Positions 1 through 9,224 of a stretch of 64,000 nt of DNA are shown here, piece by piece. The stretch covers positions 598,839 through 662,838 of the forward strand of contig JAJFFH010000027.1 of assembly GCA_021776735.1 (NCBI GenBank), read 5' to 3'. The notes beneath the pieces were generated by a model. That model was given only the letters and a program-made list of their open reading frames with translations, ran no database searches and had not been told where the DNA came from. The first letter of the stretch is position 1. The number at the start of each line of letters is the position of its first letter. A program made the position numbers and the translations under genes. The stretch comes from Planctomycetota bacterium (lineage in GTDB: Bacteria > Planctomycetota > PLA2).

Positions 1-111
1 CGCCTTGATCGTGACAACGCGGTTCAGCTTGAGCTGGACCGCGCGGTAATAGGTCCCGGTGGTGTCTTGCGCGTAGGCCGCGCCCAGTCGATAGCCATCC
101 GGCGCCTTCAC
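1..111 (-). CDS. N-terminus of a protein kinase-like gene (partial, runs off window)
   Basis: The first 37 codons of a minus-strand gene are visible. A GTG at 111-109 overlaps the rpiB stop (GTGA), so translation is probably coupled to rpiB. The peptide contains GTYYRAVQLKLNRVVTIKA, which matches the beta2-beta3 strands of Hanks-type kinases, with IK as the ATP-binding lysine of the VAIK motif. The preceding glycine-rich loop is degenerate (AYAQDTTG), so this may be a pseudokinase. The kinase call is an inference from a short stretch; the rest of the gene lies outside the window. Confidence 0.5.
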   Translation of the reverse strand, partial: MKAPDGYRLGAAYAQDTTGTYYRAVQLKLNRVVTIKA

Positions 112-584
112 GGAACTTCGCCCGGCTGATCGGGCTGCGAATCGGGCTGCACGTCCAACTGGTTGATCTTGTTCACGCGCCTGCCGTGACGACCGCCTTC
201 GAATTCCGCCGCGAGCCAGTGCTCGGTGATCTCGACCGCGTGCGCCGGATCCAGCACGCGCGCACCAAGGCACAGCACGTTCGCGTCGTTGTGTTCGCGC
301 GACATCGCCGCGGTAAACCGGTCGTGCACGGTTGCCGCACGGATCCCGAGAATCTTGTTGGCCGCCATTCCGATTCCGATGCCCGTGCCGCACACGAGGA
401 TACCGCGCGTGCACGCACCGCCCGCGACCGCGCGGCCGACCGCCGCGCCGTAGTCCGGGTAGTCCACGGACTCGGGGCCGGAGCAGCCAAGATCATCGAT
501 CTCGTGGCCGAGCTCCTTGAGCCTCCCGGCAATACGATTCTTCAACTCAAAACCGGCGTGGTCGGAGGCCACCGCTATGCGCAT
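108..584 (-). CDS. rpiB: Ribose-5-phosphate isomerase B
   Basis: A 158-residue RpiB/LacAB-family enzyme that interconverts ribose 5-phosphate and ribulose 5-phosphate in the cytoplasm (pentose phosphate pathway). The N-terminus MRIAVASDHAGFELK carries the family DHAG motif. CGTGIGIGMAANK holds the catalytic Cys region, and SREHNDANVLCLGAR is the conserved C-terminal family motif. Length is normal (about 145-160), with a short Gln/Asp-rich tail after residue 140. It precedes, and overlaps by 4 bp, the kinase-like gene at the window edge. rpe, the other pentose-phosphate epimerase/isomerase gene here, is 19 kb away. The call is secure. Confidence 0.95.
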   Translation of the reverse strand: MRIAVASDHAGFELKNRIAGRLKELGHEIDDLGCSGPESVDYPDYGAAVGRAVAGGACTRGILVCGTGIGIGMAANKILGIRAATVHDRFTAAMSREHNDANVLCLGARVLDPAHAVEITEHWLAAEFEGGRHGRRVNKINQLDVQPDSQPDQPGEVP

Positions 585-630
585 GGTTCCAGCCTATCTC
601 AACGTACCTACCGAGAAGCACGGGCGTGGC

Positions 631-765
631 GAAAATCCGCATGGCGGATTTTCGTCAGGGCGGGCCGGGTGGGACGGCTTCGCCGCCGACCGGCCGACAA
701 CAGGAACGGACGGCGATGCTTTTGGGGCTGCCCGAGTATCGCCGTTCGTTTGCTTCCCTTCTCCT
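631..765. repeat. Dispersed repeat, long form: perfect hairpin plus inverted pair of core motifs
   Basis: Lies between tsaC and rpiB. It starts with a 10-bp perfect stem (GAAAATCCGC 631-640, loop ATG, GCGGATTTTC 644-653). The exact 12-mer core ACGGACGGCGAT follows at 706-717, then an inverted one-mismatch core at 738-749 followed by TTGCTTCCCTTCTCC. The two cores can pair as a stem of about 14 bp with G-U wobbles and a loop of about 20 nt, 30 nt downstream of the tsaC stop on the minus strand. Confidence 0.85.
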
Positions 766-778
766 TGAGCGACGACCC

Positions 779-1864
779 TCAGCCCTCCGCAGGGTCCGTT
801 TCGCCGTTCACGATTTCTACGACTCGGGCTTCGATGGCTTTCTGGATGCGGTCGGCGGCGCGGCGGTAGACCTTGAGGGAGCGGCCGTACGGGTCGCGGA
901 TCTCTTTGCCGTCGGGATCGAGGAGTTGGACCAGATCGGGGTTCTCGAAGTAGGGCTGCAGGAATTCGCGGTGGCCGTGCGACATGACGTACACCCGGTC
1001 GGCCTGATTGAGGAGACCGATCGAGAAGGGCCGGCTGCGGTGCGCGCGCAGGTCGAGTCCGTGCTCCGCCGCGGTCGAGATCGAGTGTTCGCTCGCGGGG
1101 TGACCGGCCATCGCCATCGTTCCGAACGAGCCGATCCGGTACCCGTAGCGGACGAGGTCGTCTGTTTCGCAGCCGAGGCGCGCGGCGAGCTCGGTGCGCA
1201 AGGCGACTTCGGCGACCGGGGAGCGGCAGAGGTTGCCGGTGCACGCGACGAGGATGAGCTCGGTCGCGGCGCGGATGATGTCGGCGGCGGGGATCGCGCC
1301 GCGGCGGGTGATCGCGAAGCGCTGGTCCGCGCAGCGCACCACGGTCGAACTGCGGCCGCCGCGCGTGCGCCCGGCGTCGAGCAACAGGTCGATCTCCTCG
1401 CCCATGGCCTTGGCCACCCCGGCGCCGTTGAGCGCCGCCGGCTCGCCGCTGCGATTCGCACTGGTCTGCAGCAGCGGTCGCGCCGCCGCCCGTGCCAAAG
1501 CGACGGCAACCGGCTGGTCCGGGCTCCGCAGCCCGACCATGCGGCCCCTACGCCCCGGAACGAGGAGCGTAATCGGACCGGGCCACAGCCGCCGGGCCAG
1601 CCGCTCCGCGATCGTTGGCAACCGTCCACCTACGAGCTTGCGTGCCGTCTCCACGTCCGGCACGAGGTACGCACACGCCTTGCGCGCGTCCCGCCCCTTG
1701 GCCTGAAACAATCGGTGGACTGCGTCCGGGTTGCGTGCATCCACCCCGATGCCGTAGACGGTCTCGGTGGGAAACGCCACGATGCCGCCCTGGTCGAGTA
1801 CTTCGAGTGCCGCGGTGACCGCCGCTTCCAAGGGGCCGTCCGGCCGCACGCTGTGGGTTTCCAC
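779..1864 (-). CDS. tsaC: Fused YrdC/Sua5 threonylcarbamoyl-AMP synthase and low-molecular-weight protein tyrosine phosphatase
   Basis: A 361-residue two-domain protein. Residues about 10-200 are a YrdC domain, which makes threonylcarbamoyl-AMP for the t6A37 tRNA modification: FPTETVYGIG, KGRDARKA and the TSANRSGEPA motif are all visible. Residues about 205-355 are an LMW-PTPase/arsenate-reductase fold with the CX5R loop CTGNLCRS and the late acidic DPYG motif that supplies the general acid. Both active sites look intact. The phosphatase substrate cannot be told from sequence. ATG at 1864; the gene diverges from the HemX-like gene 80 bp away. A repeat element sits directly downstream of the stop. 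Confidence 0.93.
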   Translation of the reverse strand: METHSVRPDGPLEAAVTAALEVLDQGGIVAFPTETVYGIGVDARNPDAVHRLFQAKGRDARKACAYLVPDVETARKLVGGRLPTIAERLARRLWPGPITLLVPGRRGRMVGLRSPDQPVAVALARAAARPLLQTSANRSGEPAALNGAGVAKAMGEEIDLLLDAGRTRGGRSSTVVRCADQRFAITRRGAIPAADIIRAATELILVACTGNLCRSPVAEVALRTELAARLGCETDDLVRYGYRIGSFGTMAMAGHPASEHSISTAAEHGLDLRAHRSRPFSIGLLNQADRVYVMSHGHREFLQPYFENPDLVQLLDPDGKEIRDPYGRSLKVYRRAADRIQKAIEARVVEIVNGETDPAEG

Positions 1865-1908
1865 CGTTGACGGGTTATAGCAGCCGTGTCGGGCCGATGA
1901 AGGGATAG

Positions 1909-1930
1909 CCGAAGGACGGCGATTTCTCCC
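1909..1930 (+). repeat. Degenerate copy of the dispersed repeat core
   Basis: AAGGACGGCGAT at 1912-1923 differs from the core by one base and is followed by TTCTCC. It lies between the divergent tsaC and HemX-like genes. Confidence 0.5.
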
Positions 1931-1944
1931 CGGGCACTGGTACG

Positions 1945-2778
1945 GTGAAAAACGTGCTTGCGGCGATGCCCCTGACCTCGGTCGAGGCGGGTCTTCTGTA
2001 CTCCGCTCTCGGTGCCTTCCTGGGCGCCGCGTTCGTCGGCGTACAGGTAGCCCGCGGACGTCGGCGCGGGCGTGGGCTGCGGCCCATGCTCGGCGTCGGA
2101 ACCGTGCTGCTCGGCGTCTTCCTCACCGCCACACTCCTGCGCGCGGGTCCGGCAGCACTCGGCCAGCGCTACGAGTTCGTCGCGCTCATCGCCCTCGTCG
2201 TCGCGTCCGGCGCGTTCTTCGCCCACCGCGGTCGGGAAGGTCCGGCGCTACCAGCCGTCGCGGCACCGACGGTGGCGCTCCTGCTCGTCTTCGTTGTCGT
2301 GCTCGCACCGCGCAGCGACGGCTCGGCTCCCGATCTCCGGTTCGGCCGCGCGGTTCACATCGTGTTTGCCATCCTCGGGTTTGCCGGGTTCACGGTCGCA
2401 GCCGCGGTGGGGGTCTTGTACCTGTGGACCATCCGCGTGCTGAAGCGGGACCCGGCGGCGGCAGTCGCCCGCCCCCTACCGGCCCTGGAGCGACTCGACA
2501 TCCTGAACTTCCGCGCGGTCGCGATCGGTCTCCCGTTTCTGGCGCTGAGCATCCTCTCGGGCTGGCTGTTCGTGGACACGACGTTGAGCTGGTGGATCGA
2601 TCCGACGGTGCTGACCGCGCTCGGCGGCCTGCTCGTTTACTCGCTCCTGCTCCTTGCACGGGCCGCGCTGGGTTGGTACGGACGACGCATCGCGCTCTTG
2701 TCGGTGATCGGTTTCGTCTTCGCGTTCGTGGGCTATGTCGTCGCGAGTTTTTGCACGAGCACGGGAACCCTGCACTAG
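1945..2778 (+). CDS. CcsA/HemX-like cytochrome c assembly family membrane protein
   Basis: A 277-residue polytopic membrane protein with about eight hydrophobic segments. The last three (around residues 190-270) follow the CytC_asm/CcsA pattern: a helix ending SGWLF, a WWID segment where CcsA has WDPKE, a tyrosine-containing helix and a final FVGYVV helix. It lies 36 bp upstream of hemA and is co-directional. That is the usual position of HemX, a CcsA relative proposed to affect glutamyl-tRNA reductase levels, so HemX-like is favoured over a true haem-handling CcsA. The full WWD haem motif is not seen. GTG start at 1945; an ATG at 1969 is possible. Confidence 0.75.
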   Translation: MKNVLAAMPLTSVEAGLLYSALGAFLGAAFVGVQVARGRRRGRGLRPMLGVGTVLLGVFLTATLLRAGPAALGQRYEFVALIALVVASGAFFAHRGREGPALPAVAAPTVALLLVFVVVLAPRSDGSAPDLRFGRAVHIVFAILGFAGFTVAAAVGVLYLWTIRVLKRDPAAAVARPLPALERLDILNFRAVAIGLPFLALSILSGWLFVDTTLSWWIDPTVLTALGGLLVYSLLLLARAALGWYGRRIALLSVIGFVFAFVGYVVASFCTSTGTLH

Positions 2779-2814
2779 GAACAGGAACCGGGCGTCTAGG
2801 GAAACATCGGAAAC

Positions 2815-4050
2815 GTGAGCGGACTTTTGGTCGTCGGCCTCAGCCACAAGAGCGCGCCTGTGGAGCTGCGCGAGCGGTATGCCGCGCAGGACGCCGAGGC
2901 TGCACTGGAGGGGTTGCGCGACTTGACCGGCGAGGCGGCGGTTCTCGCCACCTGCAACCGGTTCGAACTCTATGCCGCCGGCGCCGAACCGGACGTGCTG
3001 CTGGACTGGCTGGCCCGACAGGGCGGCATGACCGGGACGGAACTCTCCGCGCACGCGTACGTTCGGGCGGGTCGCAACGCCTACAAGCATCTTTTCTTCG
3101 TCGCGACGTCGCTCGATAGCCTCGTCGTCGGCGAGACGCAGATTCGAAACCAGGTCAAGGGGGCCTACCGTCGCGCGACCGAGGCGGACCTGGCCGGACC
3201 GTGCTTGCACGCCGCATTTCAGGAAGCCCTGCGGGTCAGCAAGGAGATCGCGGACCGGACCGGAGTGGGGCGCGGCACCGTCTCCGTTGCCGGCGCCGCC
3301 GCCGATCTGGCCGAGCGCGTGTTCGGCGAGTTGTCCGAAGCGCGCGTGCTCGTGGCCGGGGCGGGGGAGACGGCCGAACTGGTCATGCAGCACCTGGCGT
3401 CGCGCGGAGTGACCTCGTTTCACGTTGTCAATCGGACGGTCGCCCACGCCCAGGAGTTGGCGGACCGCTTTGCCGGCCGGGCGGACGGCCTCGACCAGCT
3501 CGCCCAAAACCTTGTACACACGGATGTGCTCATCGCGGCGGCAGGTGGCGACCGCGTTCTCGTTACGGCACGCGACCTGAGGGCCGCCCTCAAACAGCGG
3601 CGAGGACGACCCATCGTCGCCATCGACATCGCGATGCCGCGGGCCATCGATCCCGACTCCGGCGTCCTGGACAACATCTACCGCTACGACATGGAGGCCC
3701 TGGCGGCCGTCACTCGGGACGGGTTGCGTCACCGGCGCAAGGACTTCCTCCAGTGCTGCACGATGATCGATGCGGCCACGTTGCGGCTCATGGCGGGGCA
3801 GCGGGCGCAGGCGGCCGGCGATGCGATCCGCGAACTGGAGGATTCCTACCGCCAGATTGCGAGCGACGAGTTGGAGGCGCTGGAGCGCCGCGTCGAACTC
3901 GAAACGGGCCAGCGCGAGGAGGTCCGGCGGGCCGTGCGCCGCATCCTGCGCAAGCTCCTCAGTCCGCCTGTACGGCGGCTTCGCGAGGCGGATCCGGAGG
4001 AGAGCGAGGTCCTTCGCCGGGCTCTGCCCCGCCGCCGACCCGAGGCGTGA
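2815..4050 (+). CDS. hemA: Glutamyl-tRNA reductase
   Basis: A 411-residue HemA, which reduces glutamyl-tRNA(Glu) to glutamate-1-semialdehyde with NADPH, the first committed step of C5 tetrapyrrole synthesis. The N-terminal catalytic domain has GLSHKSAPVELRE and TCNRFELY (catalytic Cys). A middle conserved stretch reads LVVGETQIRNQVKGAY, and a Rossmann NADPH domain starts around RVLVAGAGETAELV. The C-terminal dimerisation helices (from about residue 310) are rich in Arg/Glu as expected. GTG start follows the HemX-like gene. A HemJ-like gene occurs at 18.2 kb, so two steps of haem synthesis are represented in the window. Confidence 0.95.
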   Translation: MSGLLVVGLSHKSAPVELRERYAAQDAEAALEGLRDLTGEAAVLATCNRFELYAAGAEPDVLLDWLARQGGMTGTELSAHAYVRAGRNAYKHLFFVATSLDSLVVGETQIRNQVKGAYRRATEADLAGPCLHAAFQEALRVSKEIADRTGVGRGTVSVAGAAADLAERVFGELSEARVLVAGAGETAELVMQHLASRGVTSFHVVNRTVAHAQELADRFAGRADGLDQLAQNLVHTDVLIAAAGGDRVLVTARDLRAALKQRRGRPIVAIDIAMPRAIDPDSGVLDNIYRYDMEALAAVTRDGLRHRRKDFLQCCTMIDAATLRLMAGQRAQAAGDAIRELEDSYRQIASDELEALERRVELETGQREEVRRAVRRILRKLLSPPVRRLREADPEESEVLRRALPRRRPEA

Positions 4051-4190
4051 TTGCCGGATCAGGACGCGGGGCGTGCCAATGCGGCAGACCCAAGAGGAGG
4101 CGCCACGCCGGGCTGGCGTTGTAAACCGCGCCTGTGCAACGGCTTACGGGGAAAAACAGGTGTGGCACCCCTTGTGCTAAACGGCTTGTC

Positions 4191-6140
4191 ATGGCCAAGA
4201 CCTCGGACAAAGTCATCGGAATCGATCTCGGCACCACAAACTCGGTGGTGGCTGTTTTTGAAGGCGGCAACCCCGTTGTCATTACCAACCCCGACGGCGG
4301 CCGGACGACACCGTCCGTTGTCGCGTTCACCGAGGGAGGCGAGCGTCTCGTCGGTCAGGCCGCCAAGCGCCAGGCCATCGTCAACCCGCGCTGCACGATC
4401 AGTTCGATCAAGCGGTTCATGGGGCGCCGGCACGAAGAGGTCGCTTCCGAGGAGAAGCAGGTTCCCTATGAACTCGTGGGCGGTCCCACGGAGCCGGTCA
4501 AGGTCAAGATCAACGACAAGAAGCACACGCCGCCGGAAATCTCGGCGATGGTGCTGCAGTATCTCAAGTCGGCGGCGGAGGACTATCTCGGCGCGGACGT
4601 GACGAAGGCCGTCATTACCGTCCCGGCCTACTTCAACGACGCTCAGCGGCAGGCCACAAAGGACGCGGGCACGATCGCCGGCCTCACGGTTCTGCGCATC
4701 ATCAACGAGCCGACCGCCTCGTCGCTCGCCTACGGCCTCGACAAAAAGACCGGCGGCAAGATCGCCGTCTACGACTTCGGCGGCGGCACGTTCGACATCT
4801 CGATCCTCGAAATCTCCGACGGCGTCTTCGAGGTTCGCTCCACGAACGGCGACACGCACCTGGGTGGGGACGACATCGACAAGGTGCTCATCGACTACGT
4901 TGCGGACGAGTTCAAGCGGGAACACGCGATCGACCTGCGCAACGACCAGATGGCGCTCCAGCGTCTCAAGGACGCGTGCGAGAAGGCGAAGTGCGAGCTG
5001 TCGTCGTCGCTGGCGACCGAGATCAACCTGCCGTTCATCACGATGGACCAGGCGGGCCCGAAACACCTGCAGATCAACCTGACCAGAGCGAAGTTCGAGC
5101 AGATCATCGAACCCGTGATCGAGCGAACGCGGCGACCCTGCGTCAAGGCGCTCGAGGATGCGGGCCTCCGGCCGGGCGAGATCGACGATGTCATCCTTGT
5201 TGGTGGCTCCACTCGGATTCCGCTCGTGCAGGCGCTTGTGAAGGAGACGTTTGGCCGCGAGCCGGGGAAGAGCGTCAACCCCGACGAGGCCGTCGCCCTC
5301 GGCGCTGCGATCCAGGGAGCCGTGCTCTCGGGTGATGAGAACGTTAAGGACATCCTGCTGCTGGACGTGTCGCCGCTCACCCTGGGCATCGAGACGGAGG
5401 GCGGCGTCATGACATCGCTGATCCAACGCAACACGACGATCCCGACCAAGAAGACCCAGGTCTTTTCCACTGCGTCCGACAACCAGCCGCAGGTCGAGAT
5501 CCACGTCCTTCAGGGCGAGCGGCCCATGTCGATCGACAACCGTACGCTCGGGAAGTTCGTGCTCGACGGCATCCCGGCGGCGCCGCGCGGCATGCCGCAG
5601 ATCGAAGTCACCTTCGACATCGATGCGAACGGCATCCTCAACGTGGTCGCCAAGGATCTCGGCACGCAAAAAGAGCAGAAAGTCACGATCCAGGCATCGT
5701 CGGGGCTCAGCGACGGGCAGATCGAGAAGATGCGCGCGGAAGCCGAGGAGCACGCCACGGAAGACGAGCAGAAAAAAGAGCTCGCGGAGGCGCGCAACAA
5801 GGCTGAGCAGATGATCTACACCGTCAACAAGACCCTCGCGGAGCACGGCGACAAGGCCTCCGACGATGAGCGCAAGGACATCGAGGAAAAGGTCAAGGTG
5901 CTCGAAGAGGCGGCGAAGGGCGACGACAACGCCGCAATCAAGAGCGCGATGGAAGAGCTCACCCGCGCCAGCCACAAACTCGCGGAGCAGGTCTACAAGA
6001 CCCAGGCCGAAGATGGCGCCGCGCAAGGTGAACCGGGCGAAGAGCCGGCCGAAGAGCCGACCGGTGCCACAGCAGGCGCCGGCGCGAAGACGAAGAGCGA
6101 CGAAAACATCATCGACGCCGACTTCGAGGTCAAGGACTGA
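4191..6140 (+). CDS. dnaK: Chaperone DnaK (Hsp70)
   Basis: A 649-residue Hsp70. The ATPase domain has [14 protein letters not shown] (phosphate 1), [40 protein letters not shown] and the adenosine motif [13 protein letters not shown]. The substrate domain begins after the linker [18 protein letters not shown], and the protein ends in an acidic tail with DADFEVKD, typical of bacterial DnaK. ATG at 4191 is chosen because [14 protein letters not shown] is the standard N-terminus, although the frame is open upstream to 4134. No grpE or dnaJ is adjacent and I see no CIRCE inverted repeat upstream. A hairpin lies 10 nt after the stop. Confidence 0.97.
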   Translation: MAKTSDKVIGIDLGTTNSVVAVFEGGNPVVITNPDGGRTTPSVVAFTEGGERLVGQAAKRQAIVNPRCTISSIKRFMGRRHEEVASEEKQVPYELVGGPTEPVKVKINDKKHTPPEISAMVLQYLKSAAEDYLGADVTKAVITVPAYFNDAQRQATKDAGTIAGLTVLRIINEPTASSLAYGLDKKTGGKIAVYDFGGGTFDISILEISDGVFEVRSTNGDTHLGGDDIDKVLIDYVADEFKREHAIDLRNDQMALQRLKDACEKAKCELSSSLATEINLPFITMDQAGPKHLQINLTRAKFEQIIEPVIERTRRPCVKALEDAGLRPGEIDDVILVGGSTRIPLVQALVKETFGREPGKSVNPDEAVALGAAIQGAVLSGDENVKDILLLDVSPLTLGIETEGGVMTSLIQRNTTIPTKKTQVFSTASDNQPQVEIHVLQGERPMSIDNRTLGKFVLDGIPAAPRGMPQIEVTFDIDANGILNVVAKDLGTQKEQKVTIQASSGLSDGQIEKMRAEAEEHATEDEQKKELAEARNKAEQMIYTVNKTLAEHGDKASDDERKDIEEKVKVLEEAAKGDDNAAIKSAMEELTRASHKLAEQVYKTQAEDGAAQGEPGEEPAEEPTGATAGAGAKTKSDENIIDADFEVKD

Positions 6141-6149
6141 GTTTATGGC

Positions 6150-6169
6150 CCAACATCTGACGATGTTGG
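6150..6169. terminator. 8-bp stem-loop after dnaK (also a repeat family member)
   Basis: CCAACATC (6150-6157), loop TGAC, GATGTTGG (6162-6169) form a perfect hairpin starting 10 nt after the dnaK stop. No T-run follows, so it is not a classical intrinsic terminator. A near-identical sequence in the opposite orientation follows the CRTAC1-type gene at 36943-36962, with flanking identity as well. Confidence 0.55.
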
Positions 6170-6173
6170 CGCA

Positions 6174-6232
6174 TCGGGTCTCGGGCACGTCGGGCTTTCG
6201 GGTGCGTCGGGTTTCGGGTGCGTCGGGCCTTG
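6174..6232 (+). repeat. Short G-rich imperfect tandem repeat
   Basis: Imperfect units of TCGGGTGCGTCGGG / TCGGGCACGTCGGGC type repeat about four times between dnaK and the sigma factor gene. The G-triplets are regularly spaced and could form a quadruplex on the plus strand. A similar but longer array lies at 52290-52385. Confidence 0.6.
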
Positions 6233-6381
6233 GCTAGCTGGTTCGGACCGCCCGCAGCCGAGCCGCCGCGACGGCGTCAGCCGGCGCGGCCAAAAGACAC
6301 TTGCCCATTCCGCCATGCTCACCGGTAGCGTTCCGCATTTTTCTTGAGACGCGGCTCTCGCGGCCGGCAAGAGCGTATCGG

Positions 6382-7371
6382 ATGGCAGTGAATGGCTCCG
6401 AACGTACCCTCCGTGCTGTGCTGCTGGATCGTGTCTGGTTGGCTCGGCTGGTCGCGCAGGCCGGCGAGGACGAGGTCCAAGAGGCTGCCGTCGTGGCGCT
6501 GGGCCGCGAAGACGAGCCTCGCGGTTGTCCGCAAGCCTGGCTCGCGGCCGTGGCGCGCAATCTCGGTCGCATGGCCCGCCGCGGCGCTGGACGCCGTTTT
6601 CGCAGGGAAGAGGCCGTGGCGCGCCGCAGGGGTCCCGACCGATCCGCCGAGGGCGTGCAAGAGCCTCTGGAGGAGGCCGCGCGGCAGGAGTTGCGCGAGC
6701 GCGTCGCAAACGCAGTCGATGCGCTGCCCGACGTCTACCGGCGCACGATCCGTGCCGTGTACCTCGACGGGCGCTCTCGCGAGGACGTGGCGCGCGCGGA
6801 AGACGTTGCCGCATCGACGGTGCGCAACCGACTGGCACGCGGGCTCGCGCTGTTGCGACAGCGTCTCGCCGCCGATGATCCGCGCGCCTGTGCGCTCTTG
6901 TGGATCGTGGCGGGACCGCCGTCACAGGGTGCGGCGCCGACCGACGACGCCCCCGCCCCCCTAAACGACTCCCGCACGACGGCCTCCCCGCACCGGCAAC
7001 CCGCAATGCGTTTTTCGGCCTGGCGACTGGCCGCTATGTTGTTGGTCGTGGCATTGGCGGCATGGGCCGCCCCCGCGCTAGTCGTCGCGCACGACGATGT
7101 CGATCTCGTAATACCGGACGGCCGAGGCGTTGAGCGTGATCGCGTGCAGGGTCCCGCGGATCTCCCCCTCTTTTTCGATGTAGACGAGATCCCCGTCGAC
7201 ATGCTTGACCGGCCCCTGGATGTATCCGCGGTCGCCGCCCCCGACGTAGAACCGCACCTTTTTGCCGGCGAGACCGCCGATCGCCTCCGTGTACTTGCTC
7301 ATTGGGTGATTACCTTTCCATCGACAAGCGCGAGCTGGCCCGCCCCGTACAGGCGCACCGCCTCCGGGTAG
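6382..7371 (+). CDS. ECF-like RNA polymerase sigma factor with C-terminal membrane helix (3' part doubtful)
   Basis: Residues about 1-175 resemble an ECF sigma factor. The region 2-like part includes EDEVQEAAVVAL and WLAAVARNL. Region 4 is ALPDVYRRTIRAVYLDGRSREDVA followed by the helix-turn-helix VAASTVRNRLARGLALL. A Pro-rich stretch and one strong membrane helix (AAMLLVVALAAWAAPALVV) follow, the same layout as the two larger sigma fusions in this window. The frame then continues through two convergent minus-strand genes (7078-7302 and the end of purN). Those last ~95 residues look like a shadow, so the original C-terminal domain may have been lost. ATG 6382 is preferred over 6301. Confidence 0.55.
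   Translation: MAVNGSERTLRAVLLDRVWLARLVAQAGEDEVQEAAVVALGREDEPRGCPQAWLAAVARNLGRMARRGAGRRFRREEAVARRRGPDRSAEGVQEPLEEAARQELRERVANAVDALPDVYRRTIRAVYLDGRSREDVARAEDVAASTVRNRLARGLALLRQRLAADDPRACALLWIVAGPPSQGAAPTDDAPAPLNDSRTTASPHRQPAMRFSAWRLAAMLLVVALAAWAAPALVVAHDDVDLVIPDGRGVERDRVQGPADLPLFFDVDEIPVDMLDRPLDVSAVAAPDVEPHLFAGETADRLRVLAHWVITFPSTSASWPAPYRRTASG
7078..7302 (-). CDS. Conserved-looking 74-residue protein, possible Sm-like small beta-barrel
   Basis: Translationally coupled to purN: its ATG (7302-7300) overlaps the purN TGA (ATGA), and GGAAAGG lies about 9 nt upstream. The protein is beta-rich, with KKVRFYVGGGDRGYIQG, then HVDGDLVYIEKEG, then LHAITLNASAVRYYEIDIVV. This alternation of a G-containing strand, a VDGDLVYI strand and a final I-x-L-x-x-V strand resembles Sm/LSm or Hfq-type barrels. 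That is inference only; no catalytic motif is seen. It is the last gene of the yggS-kinase-yggU-pnp-purN run. A sigma-factor reading frame overlaps it on the other strand. Confidence 0.7.
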   Translation of the reverse strand: MSKYTEAIGGLAGKKVRFYVGGGDRGYIQGPVKHVDGDLVYIEKEGEIRGTLHAITLNASAVRYYEIDIVVRDD

Positions 7372-7911
7372 GCCTCGCGCTCCTGCTCGAACACGCGATC
7401 CGCCAGGGCCTCCGGGGTATCGCCCGGATGCACGGCCACGCGTCGCTGCAGGATGATCGGGCCCGCGTCGTATTCGTTCGTGGTGAAGTGTACGGTGCAG
7501 CCGGACTCGGACTCGTGTGCCGCGAGCACGGCGCGATGCACGTGCAGACCGTACATGCCCTTGCCGCCGAACTTCGGCAGCAGGGCGGGGTGAATGTTCA
7601 TGACGCGCCCCAGCCATGCCGGGGGCACGGCCAGCAGGCGCAGGAAACCGCAGTTCAGGACGAGGTCCGCTCCGGCGGCCTCGATCTTCGGCCAGGCCTC
7701 GGCAGCCCAGTCTTCCGGGGTGGTGTCTTTCTTCCAGGGAAGCTGCACGACGGCGATGTTTTTCGCCGCGAGGCGTTCGATACCCGCGCAGTCCCGATTC
7801 GTCATCGCCAGCGCGATCTCGGCGTCGAGAGTCCCTTCCTCGATGCGATCGAGCAGGTTCAGGATCGTCCGGGCGCCGCCCGAAAAGAGCGCGACGAGTT
7901 TCACGCGCGGG

Positions 7912-7919
<8 letters not shown>
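7299..7919 (-). CDS. purN: Phosphoribosylglycinamide formyltransferase
   Basis: A 206-residue GART-family enzyme that transfers the formyl group of 10-formyl-THF to GAR in purine synthesis. Visible motifs are VALFSGGARTILNLL (phosphate-binding N-terminus), NIHPALLPKFGGKGMYG (catalytic Asn and His region), GCTVHFTTNEYDAGPIILQ (catalytic Asp) and the ALADRVFEQEREAYPEAV tail helix. The start overlaps the stop of the nucleoside phosphorylase gene by 8 bp, and its own stop overlaps the next gene, so purine salvage, purine synthesis and the 74-residue protein are made from one message. Confidence 0.93.
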
Positions 7920-8730
<811 letters not shown>

Positions 8731-8845
8731 CCCGCGCAGCTTAACCAAGCAGCCTGTGGGAGGCGAGTCCCCGCGCGCCGAGATCCCGGGGGGCGTCGGG
8801 CGCCAACAGGCTGCCGAGCATGACTTTGAAAAGCTGCTCCGCCGG

Positions 8846-9199
8846 CTATTCGGACGCCGGCGCCAGTTCTGCGGTGATGGCCTGGCGGAGGTCTTCGGCG
8901 GGCCAACCTGCGAAGACGACCGTTTTGTCGCGCGAGGCTTGACCGAAGCGGACCTCGACATCTCCGCGGCGAGCACCGAAGGCCCGTGCCAGGACGCGCA
9001 CCAGTTCCTTGTTGGCGCGTCCCTTCTCCGGCGGCGCGCGAACGGCCACCTTGAGCGCATCGCCGAACACGCCGACGATCTTGCTGCGGCTCGCCCCCGG
9101 CGCGACGCGCACGTTCAAGAACGCGCCTTCGGTTGTGCCGATGATCGAGGGCAATCTATCCTGCCCTCGCACCCCCCTGTCGCCTTTGCCCGTCGCCAC
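8846..9199 (-). CDS. yggU: DUF167 / YggU family protein
   Basis: A 117-residue small cytoplasmic protein of the UPF0235/DUF167 family. The family core is visible from about residue 25: FLNVRVAPGASRSKIVG, LKVAVRAPPEKGRANKELVRVLA, and VRFGQASRDKTVVFAG. The biochemical role of the family is not established. It sits 25 bp downstream of the FHA-kinase gene. yggS, often a neighbour of yggU in other bacteria, is at the head of the same run. Confidence 0.88.
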   Translation of the reverse strand: MATGKGDRGVRGQDRLPSIIGTTEGAFLNVRVAPGASRSKIVGVFGDALKVAVRAPPEKGRANKELVRVLARAFGARRGDVEVRFGQASRDKTVVFAGWPAEDLRQAITAELAPASE

Positions 9200-9224
9200 G
9201 ATAAACCGGGCTCAGCGTCGTGCG

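Noticed and set aside
1867..1902. Promoter for tsaC on minus using TATAAC (GTTATA at 1874-1879)
   Set aside because: The -10-like box is only about 10 nt from the ATG and no acceptable -35 is found; leaderless transcription is possible but unsupported.
4059..6188. 709-residue open frame antisense to dnaK
   Set aside because: It mirrors the dnaK codons, has a monotonous Arg/Leu/Asp/Val composition and no family features.
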